Shown here one piece after another: positions 1 through 6,947 of a stretch of DNA of 10,083 nt. The translations under genes and the position numbers were made by a program. The notes under the pieces were generated by a model that ran no database searches, had not been told where the DNA came from, and saw nothing but the letters and a program-made list of their open reading frames with translations. The first letter of the stretch is position 1. The number at the start of each line of letters is the position of its first letter. This stretch comes from Acidimicrobiaceae bacterium. GTDB taxonomy: Bacteria; Actinomycetota; Acidimicrobiia; Acidimicrobiales; Ilumatobacteraceae. The DNA lies in NCBI GenBank assembly GCA_003455715.1, contig DMQJ01000532.1:1-10083 (forward strand), read 5' to 3'.

Positions 1-988
1 GCTGCGTGAACACCAACAGCACCAGGGCGGTGCTGCCGATTGCCGCCAGCAGTGCCAGCACACTGGCGCCGGCACCCGGGGCCGCTGGCGCCGGCGCCAG
101 CTGGCGTACCAGCGATTGCCGCACGACACCGCCAGCGGACAGGAAGGCATGGGCCTTGTAGAGGGAGTGGCCGACCAGATGCAGCAGCGCCATCTCCCAC
201 AGGCCCAGTCCGCACTGCATCAGCATGAATCCCATCTGGGCACAGGTGGACCAGGCCAGCATCACCTTCACGCTGATGCGGGTCGTCATCACCAGCGCGG
301 CGATTGCGGCCGTCAGACCCCCGACGACGACCAGCAGCGCCATCGCCAGCGGCACCTCGGCCACCAGCGGCGCGAGCCGGATGAGCACCAGTCCGCCGAG
401 GTTGACGACGCCGGCATGCAGCAGCGCCGACACGGGCGTGGGTGCCTCCATCACCTGGATGAGCCAGCCGTGGAAGGGAATCTGCGCGCACTTCAACACG
501 GCAGTGACCACCAGCAGAACGGCGCCTACACGAGCCGCCGTGGGAAGCGAGCCGTCGACGGTGGCGGCGGCGACGATGCCGTCGATGCGGAGCGTGCCGT
601 AGGCGGTGACGAACGCGACCGCTGCGCCCACCATGCTCACGTCGGCGGCGCGGGCGAGGAGGAACTTCTTGTGCGCCACCGCCACCGCCACCGGGCGCTC
701 GCCGTAGAAGGTGAGCAAGCCGTGCATCGCCAAGCTGGTGGCCGCCCATGCGGCGATGAGCACCGCGAGGTTGTTGGTGATCACGACCACGAAGACCGCA
801 GCAACAGTGGCCAGCAGCCGCACGTTGTACTCACGTTGCCGGGGGTCGCCCGCCATGTAGTGCTTCGAGTAGCGCACCACCACCCACCCGATGAAGCTCA
901 CCAACAGGGCCATCACCACGGTGACGGCATCCACGCGCACGAGAGCGTGTGACCATGTCGGCAAGCTGGATGCGAGGGTGGCAAGCAC
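1..988 (-). CDS. dabB: NuoL-like proton-conducting membrane subunit, probable DabB (partial, C-terminus off window)
   Basis: The gene starts at GTG 988-986 after a strong GGAGGA ribosome site (8 bases upstream) and is open to the window edge: 329 residues seen of a family usually 500 or more. The protein is a string of hydrophobic helices of the NADH dehydrogenase subunit 5/proton-antiporter family. The hallmark stretch is at residues 166-200 (K166, then IPFHGWLIQVMEAPTPVSAL, H191). A second conserved set, HSLYKAHAFLSAG, lies at 274-286. Known biology: in DAB systems DabB is the membrane, cation-coupled partner of DabA (DUF2309, carbonic-anhydrase-like), and the pair accumulates bicarbonate. 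The DabB call rests on overall similarity (KKFLLARAADV at 108-118, and WAATSLAMHGLLTFYGERP at 81-99 in place of the usual Trp-Glu motif) and on the divergent LysR gene, a common arrangement. DabA would lie to the left, outside the window. The alternative is a subunit of a Mrp-like antiporter or other complex I relative. The family is certain; the DabB assignment is likely. Confidence 0.85.
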   Translation of the reverse strand, partial: MLATLASSLPTWSHALVRVDAVTVVMALLVSFIGWVVVRYSKHYMAGDPRQREYNVRLLATVAAVFVVVITNNLAVLIAAWAATSLAMHGLLTFYGERPVAVAVAHKKFLLARAADVSMVGAAVAFVTAYGTLRIDGIVAAATVDGSLPTAARVGAVLLVVTAVLKCAQIPFHGWLIQVMEAPTPVSALLHAGVVNLGGLVLIRLAPLVAEVPLAMALLVVVGGLTAAIAALVMTTRISVKVMLAWSTCAQMGFMLMQCGLGLWEMALLHLVGHSLYKAHAFLSAGGVVRQSLVRQLAPAPAAPGAGASVLALLAAIGSTALVLLVFTQ

Positions 989-1110
989 AGGTGTGATCCT
1001 CCGGTGGGTCGGTGGGTGGGCGACACGCCACTTTCCTCCGACGGCACTGTTCTGTCCAATACATGATTCTGTACGCTTCGTTCGTCTTGCACGAACAATT
1101 GGGAGACGCC
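989..1110. promoter_or_regulatory. Divergent dabB/lysR control region with LysR-type palindromes
   Basis: This 122-base gap separates the two divergent genes. It holds a perfect inverted repeat GTTCGT-CTTGC-ACGAAC at 1080-1096, whose inner bases fit the T-N11-A pattern of LysR-family sites. A second short dyad, TACA-N6-TGTA, lies at 1060-1073 and is also T-N(n)-A like. A possible -10 for lysR, TACGCT, is at 1072-1077, which would place the transcription start inside the first palindrome, a position suited to autorepression. The ribosome site of lysR is GGGAG at 1101-1105. No convincing -35 is seen in either direction. The binding role is inferred from position and symmetry. Confidence 0.5.
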
Positions 1111-2010
1111 GTGTCGCAGCTCAACTTCCACCACCTGCGCTACTTCTGGGCAGTCGCCAAGGAGGGCAACCTCACCCGAGCCGCCCGTCAACTGCATGTC
1201 TCGCAATCAGCGCTCTCGGCGCAGATCAAGCAGCTCGAAGCGCAACTCGGGCAGCCGCTGTTCCAACGCACGGGTCGCACACTCACCCTCACCGAGGCCG
1301 GCCAGGTGACGCTCGCCTATGCCGACAGCATCTTCGACACGGGCAACGAACTGCTGGAGGTGTTGCGCGGCGGCATGCGCGACGAACGGCAGGTGCTGCG
1401 CATCGGCGCCGTGGCCACCGGCTCGCGCAACTTCCAGGAGAACTTCATCCGCCCGGTGCTCGGCCGCGACGACGTGGCGTTGGAGCTCGTGTCGGGCAGC
1501 CTGCCCGAACTGCTGGCCCGGCTGCGTGTGCACTCGCTCGACCTCGTGCTGTGCAACCAGCGGGTGCACGCCAGCGCCACCGACCCATGGCGCTGCCGGC
1601 GCATCGCCCGCCAGCAGGTGAGCCTGGTGGGCCTACCGTCGGCACAACCGTTCCGTTTCCCCGACGACTTGGCCACAGTGCCGCTGCTGCTGCCCGGCCG
1701 CGACAACGAGTTGCGCCTCACCTTCGACCTGCGATGCCAGCAGCTGGGCCTGCGGCCGCGGGTGCGCGCCGAGGTCGACGACATGGCGTTGCTGCGCCTG
1801 CTGGCCCGCGACTCGGGCAGCGTGGCGTTGATGCCCACGGTGGTGGCGCAGGACGAACTGCGCACCGGCCGCCTGGTGGAATTGGCCGTGGTGCCCGACC
1901 TGTACGAGAACTTCTACGGGGTCACGGTGCAACGGCGTTTCGAGCCGCCGCTGGTGGCCGAGCTGCTGGCCCGACCCGAGCACGACGTGCTGACGCCCCC
2001 ACCAGCGTGA
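1111..2010 (+). CDS. LysR-family transcriptional regulator, NhaR-like
   Basis: The protein is 299 aa, the standard LysR length, starting at GTG 1111 with GGGAG five bases upstream. An in-frame upstream start at 1012 would add residues with no family character. The N-terminal winged helix-turn-helix reads NFHHLRYFWAVAKEGNLTRA at residues 5-24, with the recognition segment LHVSQSALSAQIKQLEAQLG at 28-47 and the LFQRTGRTLTLTEAG wing after it. This is very close to the NhaR type, regulators that respond to cations or pH. The rest is the two-lobed effector-binding domain (RIGAVATGS at about residue 97 begins it). The gene is divergent from the DabB-like gene and probably controls it; LysR genes often flank DAB operons. 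The effector cannot be read from sequence. It ends 18 bases from the convergent YdeI-type gene. Confidence 0.9.
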   Translation: MSQLNFHHLRYFWAVAKEGNLTRAARQLHVSQSALSAQIKQLEAQLGQPLFQRTGRTLTLTEAGQVTLAYADSIFDTGNELLEVLRGGMRDERQVLRIGAVATGSRNFQENFIRPVLGRDDVALELVSGSLPELLARLRVHSLDLVLCNQRVHASATDPWRCRRIARQQVSLVGLPSAQPFRFPDDLATVPLLLPGRDNELRLTFDLRCQQLGLRPRVRAEVDDMALLRLLARDSGSVALMPTVVAQDELRTGRLVELAVVPDLYENFYGVTVQRRFEPPLVAELLARPEHDVLTPPPA

Positions 2011-2031
2011 CGGCGATCGCCATGCGCGTCA
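2008..2031. terminator. Short dyad holding both convergent stop codons
   Basis: Arms TGACG (2008-2012) and CGTCA (2027-2031) are inverted copies and contain the TGA stop of the LysR gene and the TGA stop of the minus-strand YdeI-type gene. A perfect 10-base palindrome GGCGATCGCC lies at 2012-2021. There is no T-tract. A weak bidirectional terminator is possible, but the stem is short and much of the symmetry may come from the two stop codons themselves. Confidence 0.25.
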
Positions 2032-2652
2032 GCGGTCGAGCGCACCCTTGCCGGCGAGGATCTTGTCGCGGAACTTGATGATGCGCGCCACCTTGGTGGC
2101 CGACGTCTTCGCCGAGTTGAGCGCGTACACATAGCTGCGCTGGCGGCCGGGGGTGAGCAGAGCAAACGCTTGCGCCAGCTCAGGGTCGGTCTCCAACGCG
2201 TCGACCAACTCGTCGGGTAGTTCCAACTCGCGCTCTACCTTCGGCGGCTTGATGCCTTGCTCGGCGTAGGTCATTGCCTCCGCTAGGTACTCGCGGATGA
2301 TGGCCTCCATCGCCACGACCTGCGCGTTGTCGTCGAACTTGATGCAGTCGGGGTGCTGGCTGTTCTCGCCCTGCCCGATGAGCACGCCGTGCGGGTCTTT
2401 CATGAGGGCAGCGTTGAAGAAGGTGAGGCGGAAGTCGTCGCGGAAGGCGCCGAAGATGACGATGTTGCGGCCGGCGTGCATGTAGCACGGGTGACCCCAC
2501 TTGGCGTGCTCCGACAGTCCGGCCTCGCGGCAGATGCGCCGTAGTGCGAGCAAGCCTTCCTGCCAGAACTTGGTGGAGCAGTCGGGCGTGGCGAAGCGGT
2601 CGCACCGGCCGCAACCGCTCTCGAAGAAGTGCTCCACATTGGTGATCATCAT
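2029..2652 (-). CDS. YdeI/OmpD-associated family protein with DUF1801-like domain
   Basis: The protein is 207 aa. The start is ATG 2652, with AAGGA six bases upstream; a second ATG follows directly, and a longer frame to 2715 lacks a ribosome site. Residues 1-110 form a DUF1801-type domain: FESGCGRC at 10-17, TPDC at 22-25, KWGHPCY at 51-57 and the IVIFGAFRDDFRLTFFN strand region. Residues 136-207 are the YdeI-type C-terminal part, PPKVERELELPDEL then LLTPGRQRSYVYALNSAKTS, with lysine- and arginine-rich helices and K201-K203 near the end. In this family the cysteines at 14, 17 and 25 are recurrent, which may mean metal binding (inference). YdeI has been linked to stress and peptide resistance in enterobacteria, but the biochemical role is unknown. 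No signal peptide or membrane segment is visible. Confidence 0.85.
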   Translation of the reverse strand: MMITNVEHFFESGCGRCDRFATPDCSTKFWQEGLLALRRICREAGLSEHAKWGHPCYMHAGRNIVIFGAFRDDFRLTFFNAALMKDPHGVLIGQGENSQHPDCIKFDDNAQVVAMEAIIREYLAEAMTYAEQGIKPPKVERELELPDELVDALETDPELAQAFALLTPGRQRSYVYALNSAKTSATKVARIIKFRDKILAGKGALDR

Positions 2653-2750
2653 GAGCGGTCCTTGCGCGATGGGCCGGGGCTGGGTGATGACGGTCGAAGC
2701 TAGTGTGCGCACCACGTTGGCGACGACGCGACGAGTCGGGAGGAGATCGC
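2653..2750. promoter_or_regulatory. Divergent promoter region, overlapping -10 elements
   Basis: This is the 98-base gap between divergent genes. AAGCTAGTGT at 2697-2706 contains a TAnnnT hexamer on each strand: TAGTGT (2701-2706) toward the plus-strand unknown gene and TAGCTT (2702-2697) toward the YdeI-type gene. Each would give a leader of about 38 bases carrying a good ribosome site. Neither has a clear -35 box. The overlap would make the two promoters mutually exclusive. This is pattern-based only. Confidence 0.35.
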
Positions 2751-4034
2751 GTGGGGCTGTTCAAGAGATCGCGGCAGGAACCTGCTGCAGCGCCAGCCAG
2801 TGGGTCGTCGGGCGGTCGGCCAGCCCAGTTCGGCCACGCCGCATTCGACCCGGCCGACGTGGAAGACGCTCGCCGCGGTCACCCGGTGGTGGGGCTCGAA
2901 CAGTTCGCACAGGCACGGGGTCTGCGCTTCCTCCCGCAGGCGGTGTACGGCGTGTTCGCATCCACGCAACCCGCGTGGCCCAACTACACGTTCAACGTGT
3001 GCATCGGCGCACTGCCCGGTCGCCGCTTGGGCCTCATCAGCCACGAGCTGCTGGAGCTCGAGGCGCACGAGGGCAGCGTGCAAGAGGGGGGCGCCCTTTA
3101 CGACGTGCGCGTGATGACCACCCGTTCGGCGTCGTCGTTTCTCGGGGTGGAGAAGGCGCCACCCAACGAGCCGTTCGCGGCCAACGCGGCGTGGGTGCCC
3201 ACCACGTCGGTGCACGCCCGCACACCCGAGACGGCATCGTTGCCGCGCATTGTGGTGAAGCGCACGGTGATGCAGGGCCTGATGGCCGACCCCGTGCTCG
3301 ATCAGTACGGCCTTCCCGGCTACATGATGCCCGGCGGTCGTTCGTTCGATGACGCGTTCGTTCGTGCGATCGCCCAGTGCCTCAGCCCGTTCCTCAGCCA
3401 GCGTCACGACCCGTGGATCCGCCTCGTGGTCACCCATGGCAGCGTGGCGTTGACGGTGAACGGCTACCGCGCCGACTCCAGCGACCTCGACCACTTGTCC
3501 ACTGCCGTCGCGGGCATCGCCGAGGCGCTCGCCGGGCTGCAGCCGGTGGCCGCTCCGGTGCCGTTCACCACCTACGGACCGCTGGCCGGTACTGCTCCGT
3601 GGCCGCAGGGCATGCTGCGCCCGCACCCGCTGTACGTGGGGCAGTACGCCGCGGAAGCGCAGCGGCTGGGCATGCACAACGAAGACGTCACCCATCTGCT
3701 CGCCGTGGCTCCTCGCCGGGCCCTGCCCGGGCTGCCCTCGGGTGTGCTGGCCGGCACCTTCCCCGGCACCGCTGCACCGTGCCGTCTGGTGTGGACCGAG
3801 CAGGGAGGCCGTATGTCCGGCACGGTGCGCGGCGGCGCAGTGTTCGTCGCCGCCCCCGGTGCCACGACGCAGATCGGTGGTGACGCCAACCAGAACACCG
3901 GTGTCACTACCGAGGTGGCCGACGGGCTTGCCTACTGCTGGATGCGCACGCGGTCGACCGGCACACTCGAGGCCGACCAGCTGGTGGCCGCGCTCGGCGC
4001 AACGCTGCGAGCCAACGGATTGGTGGCACTGTGA
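2751..4034 (+). CDS. Unrecognised 427-aa soluble protein
   Basis: The start is GTG 2751 with AGGAG five bases upstream; an earlier in-frame codon at 2703 adds a basic stretch without a ribosome site. I do not recognise the family. Residues 1-25 are basic and then Ala/Ser/Gly-rich (GLFKRSRQEP), probably disordered. Residues 44-130 include FLPQAVYGVFASTQPAWPNY and ISHELLELEAHEGSVQEGGA. A middle section (165-265) runs as a basic strand segment, then DPVLDQYGLPGYMMPGGRSF, then a hydrophobic strand WIRLVVTHGSVALTVNGYRA and an amphipathic helix, a layout seen in several uncharacterised actinobacterial proteins. Residues 330-400 are strand-rich and hydroxyl/glycine-rich (GTVRGGAVFVAAPGATTQIG). There is no membrane segment, signal peptide or nucleotide-binding loop. 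It is followed after 25 bases by a second unknown gene, a likely two-gene operon. That it is a real gene is well supported by its long frame, ribosome site and protein-like composition. Confidence 0.8.
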   Translation: MGLFKRSRQEPAAAPASGSSGGRPAQFGHAAFDPADVEDARRGHPVVGLEQFAQARGLRFLPQAVYGVFASTQPAWPNYTFNVCIGALPGRRLGLISHELLELEAHEGSVQEGGALYDVRVMTTRSASSFLGVEKAPPNEPFAANAAWVPTTSVHARTPETASLPRIVVKRTVMQGLMADPVLDQYGLPGYMMPGGRSFDDAFVRAIAQCLSPFLSQRHDPWIRLVVTHGSVALTVNGYRADSSDLDHLSTAVAGIAEALAGLQPVAAPVPFTTYGPLAGTAPWPQGMLRPHPLYVGQYAAEAQRLGMHNEDVTHLLAVAPRRALPGLPSGVLAGTFPGTAAPCRLVWTEQGGRMSGTVRGGAVFVAAPGATTQIGGDANQNTGVTTEVADGLAYCWMRTRSTGTLEADQLVAALGATLRANGLVAL

Positions 4035-4059
4035 GCCAGGCGACACGGGGGGCCATCGC

Positions 4060-4437
4060 ATGATCGGGTGGATGATCGCAGTGCATCGCAAGACGGGTTG
4101 GAAGAGCCGGCCGGCGTCGGCTTCCTCGTCGCTCGGGGCGCTGGTGGCGCAATGGCAGGGTGGGCCGGCGGCCATCGACTGGTTGCGCGACCTCACCCAC
4201 ACCGACGACGCCGTCGACCTCGGCGGTAACGGCTACCCGCTGCGCATCACAGCGAAGGCCGGTGCGGTGCTGCCGGTGGTGGAGGCTGGCCCGCCGTTCG
4301 AGAACAAGCAGTGGCAGTCCGACCCTGGCGATGTGCTCACCGATCAGTGGGTGGGCCACACCGTGTTCAACACGGAGGTGGCGCGCGCCTGCGCAACCGA
4401 CGAGTGGCTGATCGTCGAGATCTGGGACGAGAGCTAA
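4060..4437 (+). CDS. Unrecognised 125-aa protein, second gene of operon
   Basis: ATG 4060 is preceded by a G-run (GGGGGG at 4047-4052) that can act as a ribosome site seven bases away; ATG 4072 and GTG 4081 in the same frame are alternatives. The product is acidic toward the C-terminus (DEWLIVEIWDES) and has aromatic-rich patches: W42, W86, W98, W117 and W122. Residues 24-45 could form one amphipathic helix (SLGALVAQWQGGPAAIDWLR), and the rest looks strand-rich (YPLRITAKAGAVLPVVEAG). I recognise no domain. The gene is 25 bases downstream of the 427-aa gene and precedes the long hairpin at 4473-4519, so the two probably share one transcript and perhaps one task. The frame also extends far upstream in the other gene's shadow, but only this part looks like a real protein. 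Confidence 0.65.
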   Translation: MIGWMIAVHRKTGWKSRPASASSSLGALVAQWQGGPAAIDWLRDLTHTDDAVDLGGNGYPLRITAKAGAVLPVVEAGPPFENKQWQSDPGDVLTDQWVGHTVFNTEVARACATDEWLIVEIWDES

Positions 4438-4472
4438 CCCTGCGAGCCGCGGCGACGCCTCCCCACTCGCCA

Positions 4473-4519
4473 ACGCTGTCACGGAATCTCGCAGCCGATG
4501 CGAGATTCGGTGCCAGCGT
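4473..4519. terminator. Long imperfect hairpin between convergent genes (bidirectional terminator candidate)
   Basis: Two 21-base arms (4473-4493 and 4499-4519) match as inverted copies at 19 positions, separated by a 5-base loop GCCGA. The inner ten pairs, GAATCTCGCA with TGCGAGATTC, are perfect. It lies in the 96-base gap between the stop of the plus-strand unknown gene (4437) and the stop of the minus-strand GMC gene (4534), so it would serve both. No run of T follows on either strand, as is common for actinobacterial terminators. Nothing else is seen in the gap. Confidence 0.65.
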
Positions 4520-4533
4520 GCAGTGGTGGCGGG

Positions 4534-6027
4534 TCAGCCGAGCAGGAACGAGGCGATGCGTTCGCCGATCACCACTGCGGGGATGTTGGTGTTGGCCCGC
4601 GGCACTTGCGGCATCAGCGACACGTCGCCCACCACCACGTGCTGCATGCCGTGCACATGGCCCGTGGGGCCGCACACCGACGTGGCCGGGTCGACGCCCA
4701 TCGGGGTGGTGCCCACCGGGTGGTAGTAGTGCATCACGTCGCGCCGAATCGCCGCGTCGGACAAGTCACGCGCCGGTTCGGGCAGCAACACATCGGCGAG
4801 GGCCGACTGCGAGAGCAACTCCTCGGCGAGCACCAAGCCGTCTCGCAGCACGGTGATGTCGTGGTCGTCGGGGTCGGTGAGGTAGGCGTGGTCGATGTGC
4901 GGATGGGCCTCGGGGTCGGGCGACACGATGTCGACGCGCCCGCGGCTGCGCGGGGTCATGCACGCCACCTCCACCAAGGCTCGACCGTCGGTGAGGGTGG
5001 TCTGCGTCGACGCGCACACCGGAAACAGGTGCGTGTCGTACAGGCCGTCGGTGGCGAGCGACGAGCGCGACTTCCCGAGGGTCTGCTCCTCGGGCACGAA
5101 CCCTCGCGCCGACTCGTGCTCGATGGCCCGGCGCAGGTCGTCGACCATCTCGCGGCCAGCATTCACCATCGGGTGGTCGTGCAAGTTGCTGCCGACGAGC
5201 GGCGACTCCACCACCGGCGTCACGCCCACACGGCGCAACCGGTCGGGGTCGCCCACACCCGACCGCTGCAGAATGGCCGGCGTGCCGTACACCCCCGCGG
5301 CGAGCACCACGGTGTCGCCACCGATGGTGACGGGCTGGCCGTCGACGACCGCATGCACGACTGCTCCGGTTGCCGTCTCTTCCACCCTGTCGACGATCGC
5401 CCTGTCGATGATCGACAGGTGGCCACTGTCACGAACCGGGTCGAGGTAGGCGAAGGCGCTGTTCCAGCGGACGCCTTCGAACACGTTGACGGTCTCGAGG
5501 CCGAAGCTCTCGTTGGCATCGAGATCGCACAGGTCGCTGGCGATGCGCCAACCGGCAGTCTCGGCAGCCACCAAGCACCGAGCATGGAACGGACCGGCCT
5601 CCTCGGGTTGGTAGGCGCGCACCCGCATCGCGGCCAGCGCTGCGGCAAAGAACGGACGGAGTTCGTCGGTGGCCCAGCCGGGCACTCCCCACGCGTCGTA
5701 GTCGCTGCGATGACCCACCGCCGCAATAGCGCCGTTGTGTGCCGAGCAGCCGCCCATGATGCGGGCCCGCTCCCAGGTGAACGGGGCACGGCCGGGCAGC
5801 GGGCCGGAGGTGTAGCCCCAGTCGTGCGAGGTGGCCAGGGCGGTGGCGTCGAGGATCTCCTTCGGCCACCGGCCGCTGCCGAACGGCCCGTAGTCGGGCC
5901 CGGCTTCCACCAGCAGCACGTTCACCCCGGCCGCGGCGAGACGACCGGCCACCGCTGCACCCGAGGAACCGCCACCCACCACGACGACGTCGGCGGAATG
6001 TGTCGTTGCGCGCTGCGTTGCTGCCAT
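4534..6027 (-). CDS. GMC-family FAD-dependent oxidoreductase
   Basis: This flavoenzyme family (choline, glucose and cholesterol oxidases, alcohol dehydrogenases) oxidises an alcohol group, passing electrons to oxygen or another acceptor. The protein is 497 aa, a typical length. The start is ATG 6027; the frame runs on to 6150, but the dinucleotide fold begins just after this ATG. The FAD-binding GGGSSG lies at residues 18-23 and the ribose-binding acid E41 in LLVEAGPD. Signature 1 is at about 80-103 (GRAPFTWERARIMGGCSAHN), signature 2 at about 245-259 (GVYGTPAILQRSGVG). The C-terminal catalytic region has H436 in YYHPVGTTPMG and N479 in ANTNIPAVVIGER, an His/Asn pair as in choline oxidase. 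There is no signal peptide, so it is cytoplasmic. A TAGGTT hexamer eight bases before the ATG suggests a near-leaderless transcript. The substrate cannot be inferred, and no partner gene is adjacent. Confidence 0.92.
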   Translation of the reverse strand: MAATQRATTHSADVVVVGGGSSGAAVAGRLAAAGVNVLLVEAGPDYGPFGSGRWPKEILDATALATSHDWGYTSGPLPGRAPFTWERARIMGGCSAHNGAIAAVGHRSDYDAWGVPGWATDELRPFFAAALAAMRVRAYQPEEAGPFHARCLVAAETAGWRIASDLCDLDANESFGLETVNVFEGVRWNSAFAYLDPVRDSGHLSIIDRAIVDRVEETATGAVVHAVVDGQPVTIGGDTVVLAAGVYGTPAILQRSGVGDPDRLRRVGVTPVVESPLVGSNLHDHPMVNAGREMVDDLRRAIEHESARGFVPEEQTLGKSRSSLATDGLYDTHLFPVCASTQTTLTDGRALVEVACMTPRSRGRVDIVSPDPEAHPHIDHAYLTDPDDHDITVLRDGLVLAEELLSQSALADVLLPEPARDLSDAAIRRDVMHYYHPVGTTPMGVDPATSVCGPTGHVHGMQHVVVGDVSLMPQVPRANTNIPAVVIGERIASFLLG

Positions 6028-6128
6028 GACCGCGCAACCTACCGCAGCGCGCCTCACCGCCGTCTTCTGGGGCTGGATCGTTCGCACTTCCGATCGAATC
6101 CGCGCGCCAGAACCGGACACGCCCGGGT
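6028..6128. promoter_or_regulatory. Upstream region of the GMC gene
   Basis: This 101-base gap lies between two minus-strand genes. TAGGTT at 6041-6036 fits the actinobacterial -10 pattern TAnnnT and sits eight bases before the GMC start codon. No -35-like hexamer is convincing at the expected distance. A short near-palindrome TTCCGATCGAA lies near 6090. No clear terminator for the upstream small gene is visible, so read-through is possible. Confidence 0.35.
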
Positions 6129-6461
6129 TTAGTCCGTCGCCTCCGCGCATGGCCAGGCGACCTGTGCCGCCTGGCTCCAGAACTCCGGCGGCACCTCGCG
6201 CTCGAACACCGCGTCGCCGCCGTAGTAGTCGATGTGCACCAGCCGCAGCACTCGGGCGGCGAAGTCGACTTCGATCATGCCGAGGATGCGATTGAAGGTG
6301 AGCCCACCCACGTCGATTCTGACCAGATCAGTGTCGGTGGGCAACCGGTCGACCGTACCCACCAACCCCCGCCATGGCGGGCAGAACCCCACCTCGTGGT
6401 CGGCCTCGTCGAGAACGGAGACCAGCAGCGTCTCCCACGTCTCGGCAGCGGGCACGTCCAC
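6129..6461 (-). CDS. Small unrecognised protein, second gene of MarR-linked pair
   Basis: The product is 110 aa from GTG 6461, the first usable start after the upstream gene stops at 6485. The ribosome site is weak (AGGT 12 bases upstream), so translation may depend on coupling; GTG 6455 is an alternative. The frame remains open upstream to 7010, but that part lies in the shadow of the preceding gene. The sequence opens with an amphipathic helix (residues 5-20, AAETWETLLVSVLDEA), then PPWRGLVGTVDRL, and is strand-rich and aromatic at the end (VRIDVGGLTF, RVLRLVHIDYYGGDAVFERE, PPEFWSQAAQVAWP). I do not recognise the family. It follows the DUF1579-like gene by 23 bases and is likely co-transcribed with it under the MarR operator. 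Confidence 0.6.
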   Translation of the reverse strand: MDVPAAETWETLLVSVLDEADHEVGFCPPWRGLVGTVDRLPTDTDLVRIDVGGLTFNRILGMIEVDFAARVLRLVHIDYYGGDAVFEREVPPEFWSQAAQVAWPCAEATD

Positions 6462-6484
6462 ACGCCGGACGCTACCTGAGGCAG

Positions 6485-6934
6485 TCAGCGGCTGAACTGC
6501 ATCACCCAGTTCACTTCCCAGTCGGCGTCGGCGGGGCGGCGGAACGATTGCGACCAGCGTGCGGAGTTGGGCGTGATCTCGTCCCACACGAATCGCACCC
6601 GAATCGGCTCGCCACCAAACTCGTCGTCGCCTTCGAAAGTGCCGACGCCGTTCTCGAAGCAGCCGACCACCGGCGGCTCGAGTCGACCGGTGAGGTTGGT
6701 GGACCAGTAGATCGACCACTGGCGAGTCTGCTGGTCGAACAGGCGCAGCGCCATCCCCAATGCCCCGATGGCGGGCATGGAGGCCTCCTCCAAGTTGCCG
6801 ACCCCGCCAAGGATGGGAGCGCACGTTGCGGTGCCGTCGAACTCTTCCCATTGGTCGCTCCCCACGAGGCGATCCACGAGGCGTCGATGGTGCACCCTCC
6901 AGGTTCCGAACTCGAAGTTGAAGTCGTCCGACAT
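6485..6934 (-). CDS. DUF1579-like calycin-type protein
   Basis: The product is 149 aa, with ATG 6934 preceded by AAGGAG at a good distance. The sequence fits a family annotated as DUF1579-like: FEFGTWRVHHRRL at residues 7-19 opens the domain, followed by WEEFDGTATCAPILGGVGNL at 29-48, LRLFDQQTRQWSIYWSTN at 63-80, GRLEPPVVGCFENGVGTFEG at 83-102 and RVRFVWDEITPNSARWSQSF at 112-131, with a final strand NWVMQFSR. The alternating strands suggest a small beta-barrel that may bind a hydrophobic or small ligand (inference). It is soluble, with no signal peptide. It is divergent from a MarR gene, and the shared gap is filled by a nested palindrome that covers its probable promoter, so it is almost certainly the regulator's target. 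The biological function is unknown. Confidence 0.82.
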   Translation of the reverse strand: MSDDFNFEFGTWRVHHRRLVDRLVGSDQWEEFDGTATCAPILGGVGNLEEASMPAIGALGMALRLFDQQTRQWSIYWSTNLTGRLEPPVVGCFENGVGTFEGDDEFGGEPIRVRFVWDEITPNSARWSQSFRRPADADWEVNWVMQFSR

Positions 6935-6947
6935 TGGTTCTCCTTAC

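Noticed and set aside
61..115. GC-rich repeats of GCCGGCGCC type that look palindromic
   Set aside because: They fall in the dabB coding frame as an Ala-Pro-Gly linker (APAPAAPGAGA), which explains the repetition.
116..952. Long plus-strand open frame rich in His, Gln and Arg
   Set aside because: It is the antisense shadow of the DabB-like gene, whose minus-strand frame reads as a convincing membrane protein; the plus frame has no protein-like pattern.
891..2078. 395-codon plus-strand frame overlapping lysR
   Set aside because: It is out of frame with the clear LysR protein and Arg/Ala/Pro rich; no domain is visible.
2700..4202. 500-codon minus-strand open frame
   Set aside because: It is antisense to the two unknown plus-strand genes. 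Its composition (His, Arg, Gly rich) is typical of a high-GC shadow, and the plus-strand genes have good ribosome sites.
4498..6132. 544-codon plus-strand open frame
   Set aside because: It is the shadow of the GMC oxidoreductase, which carries all family motifs on the minus strand.
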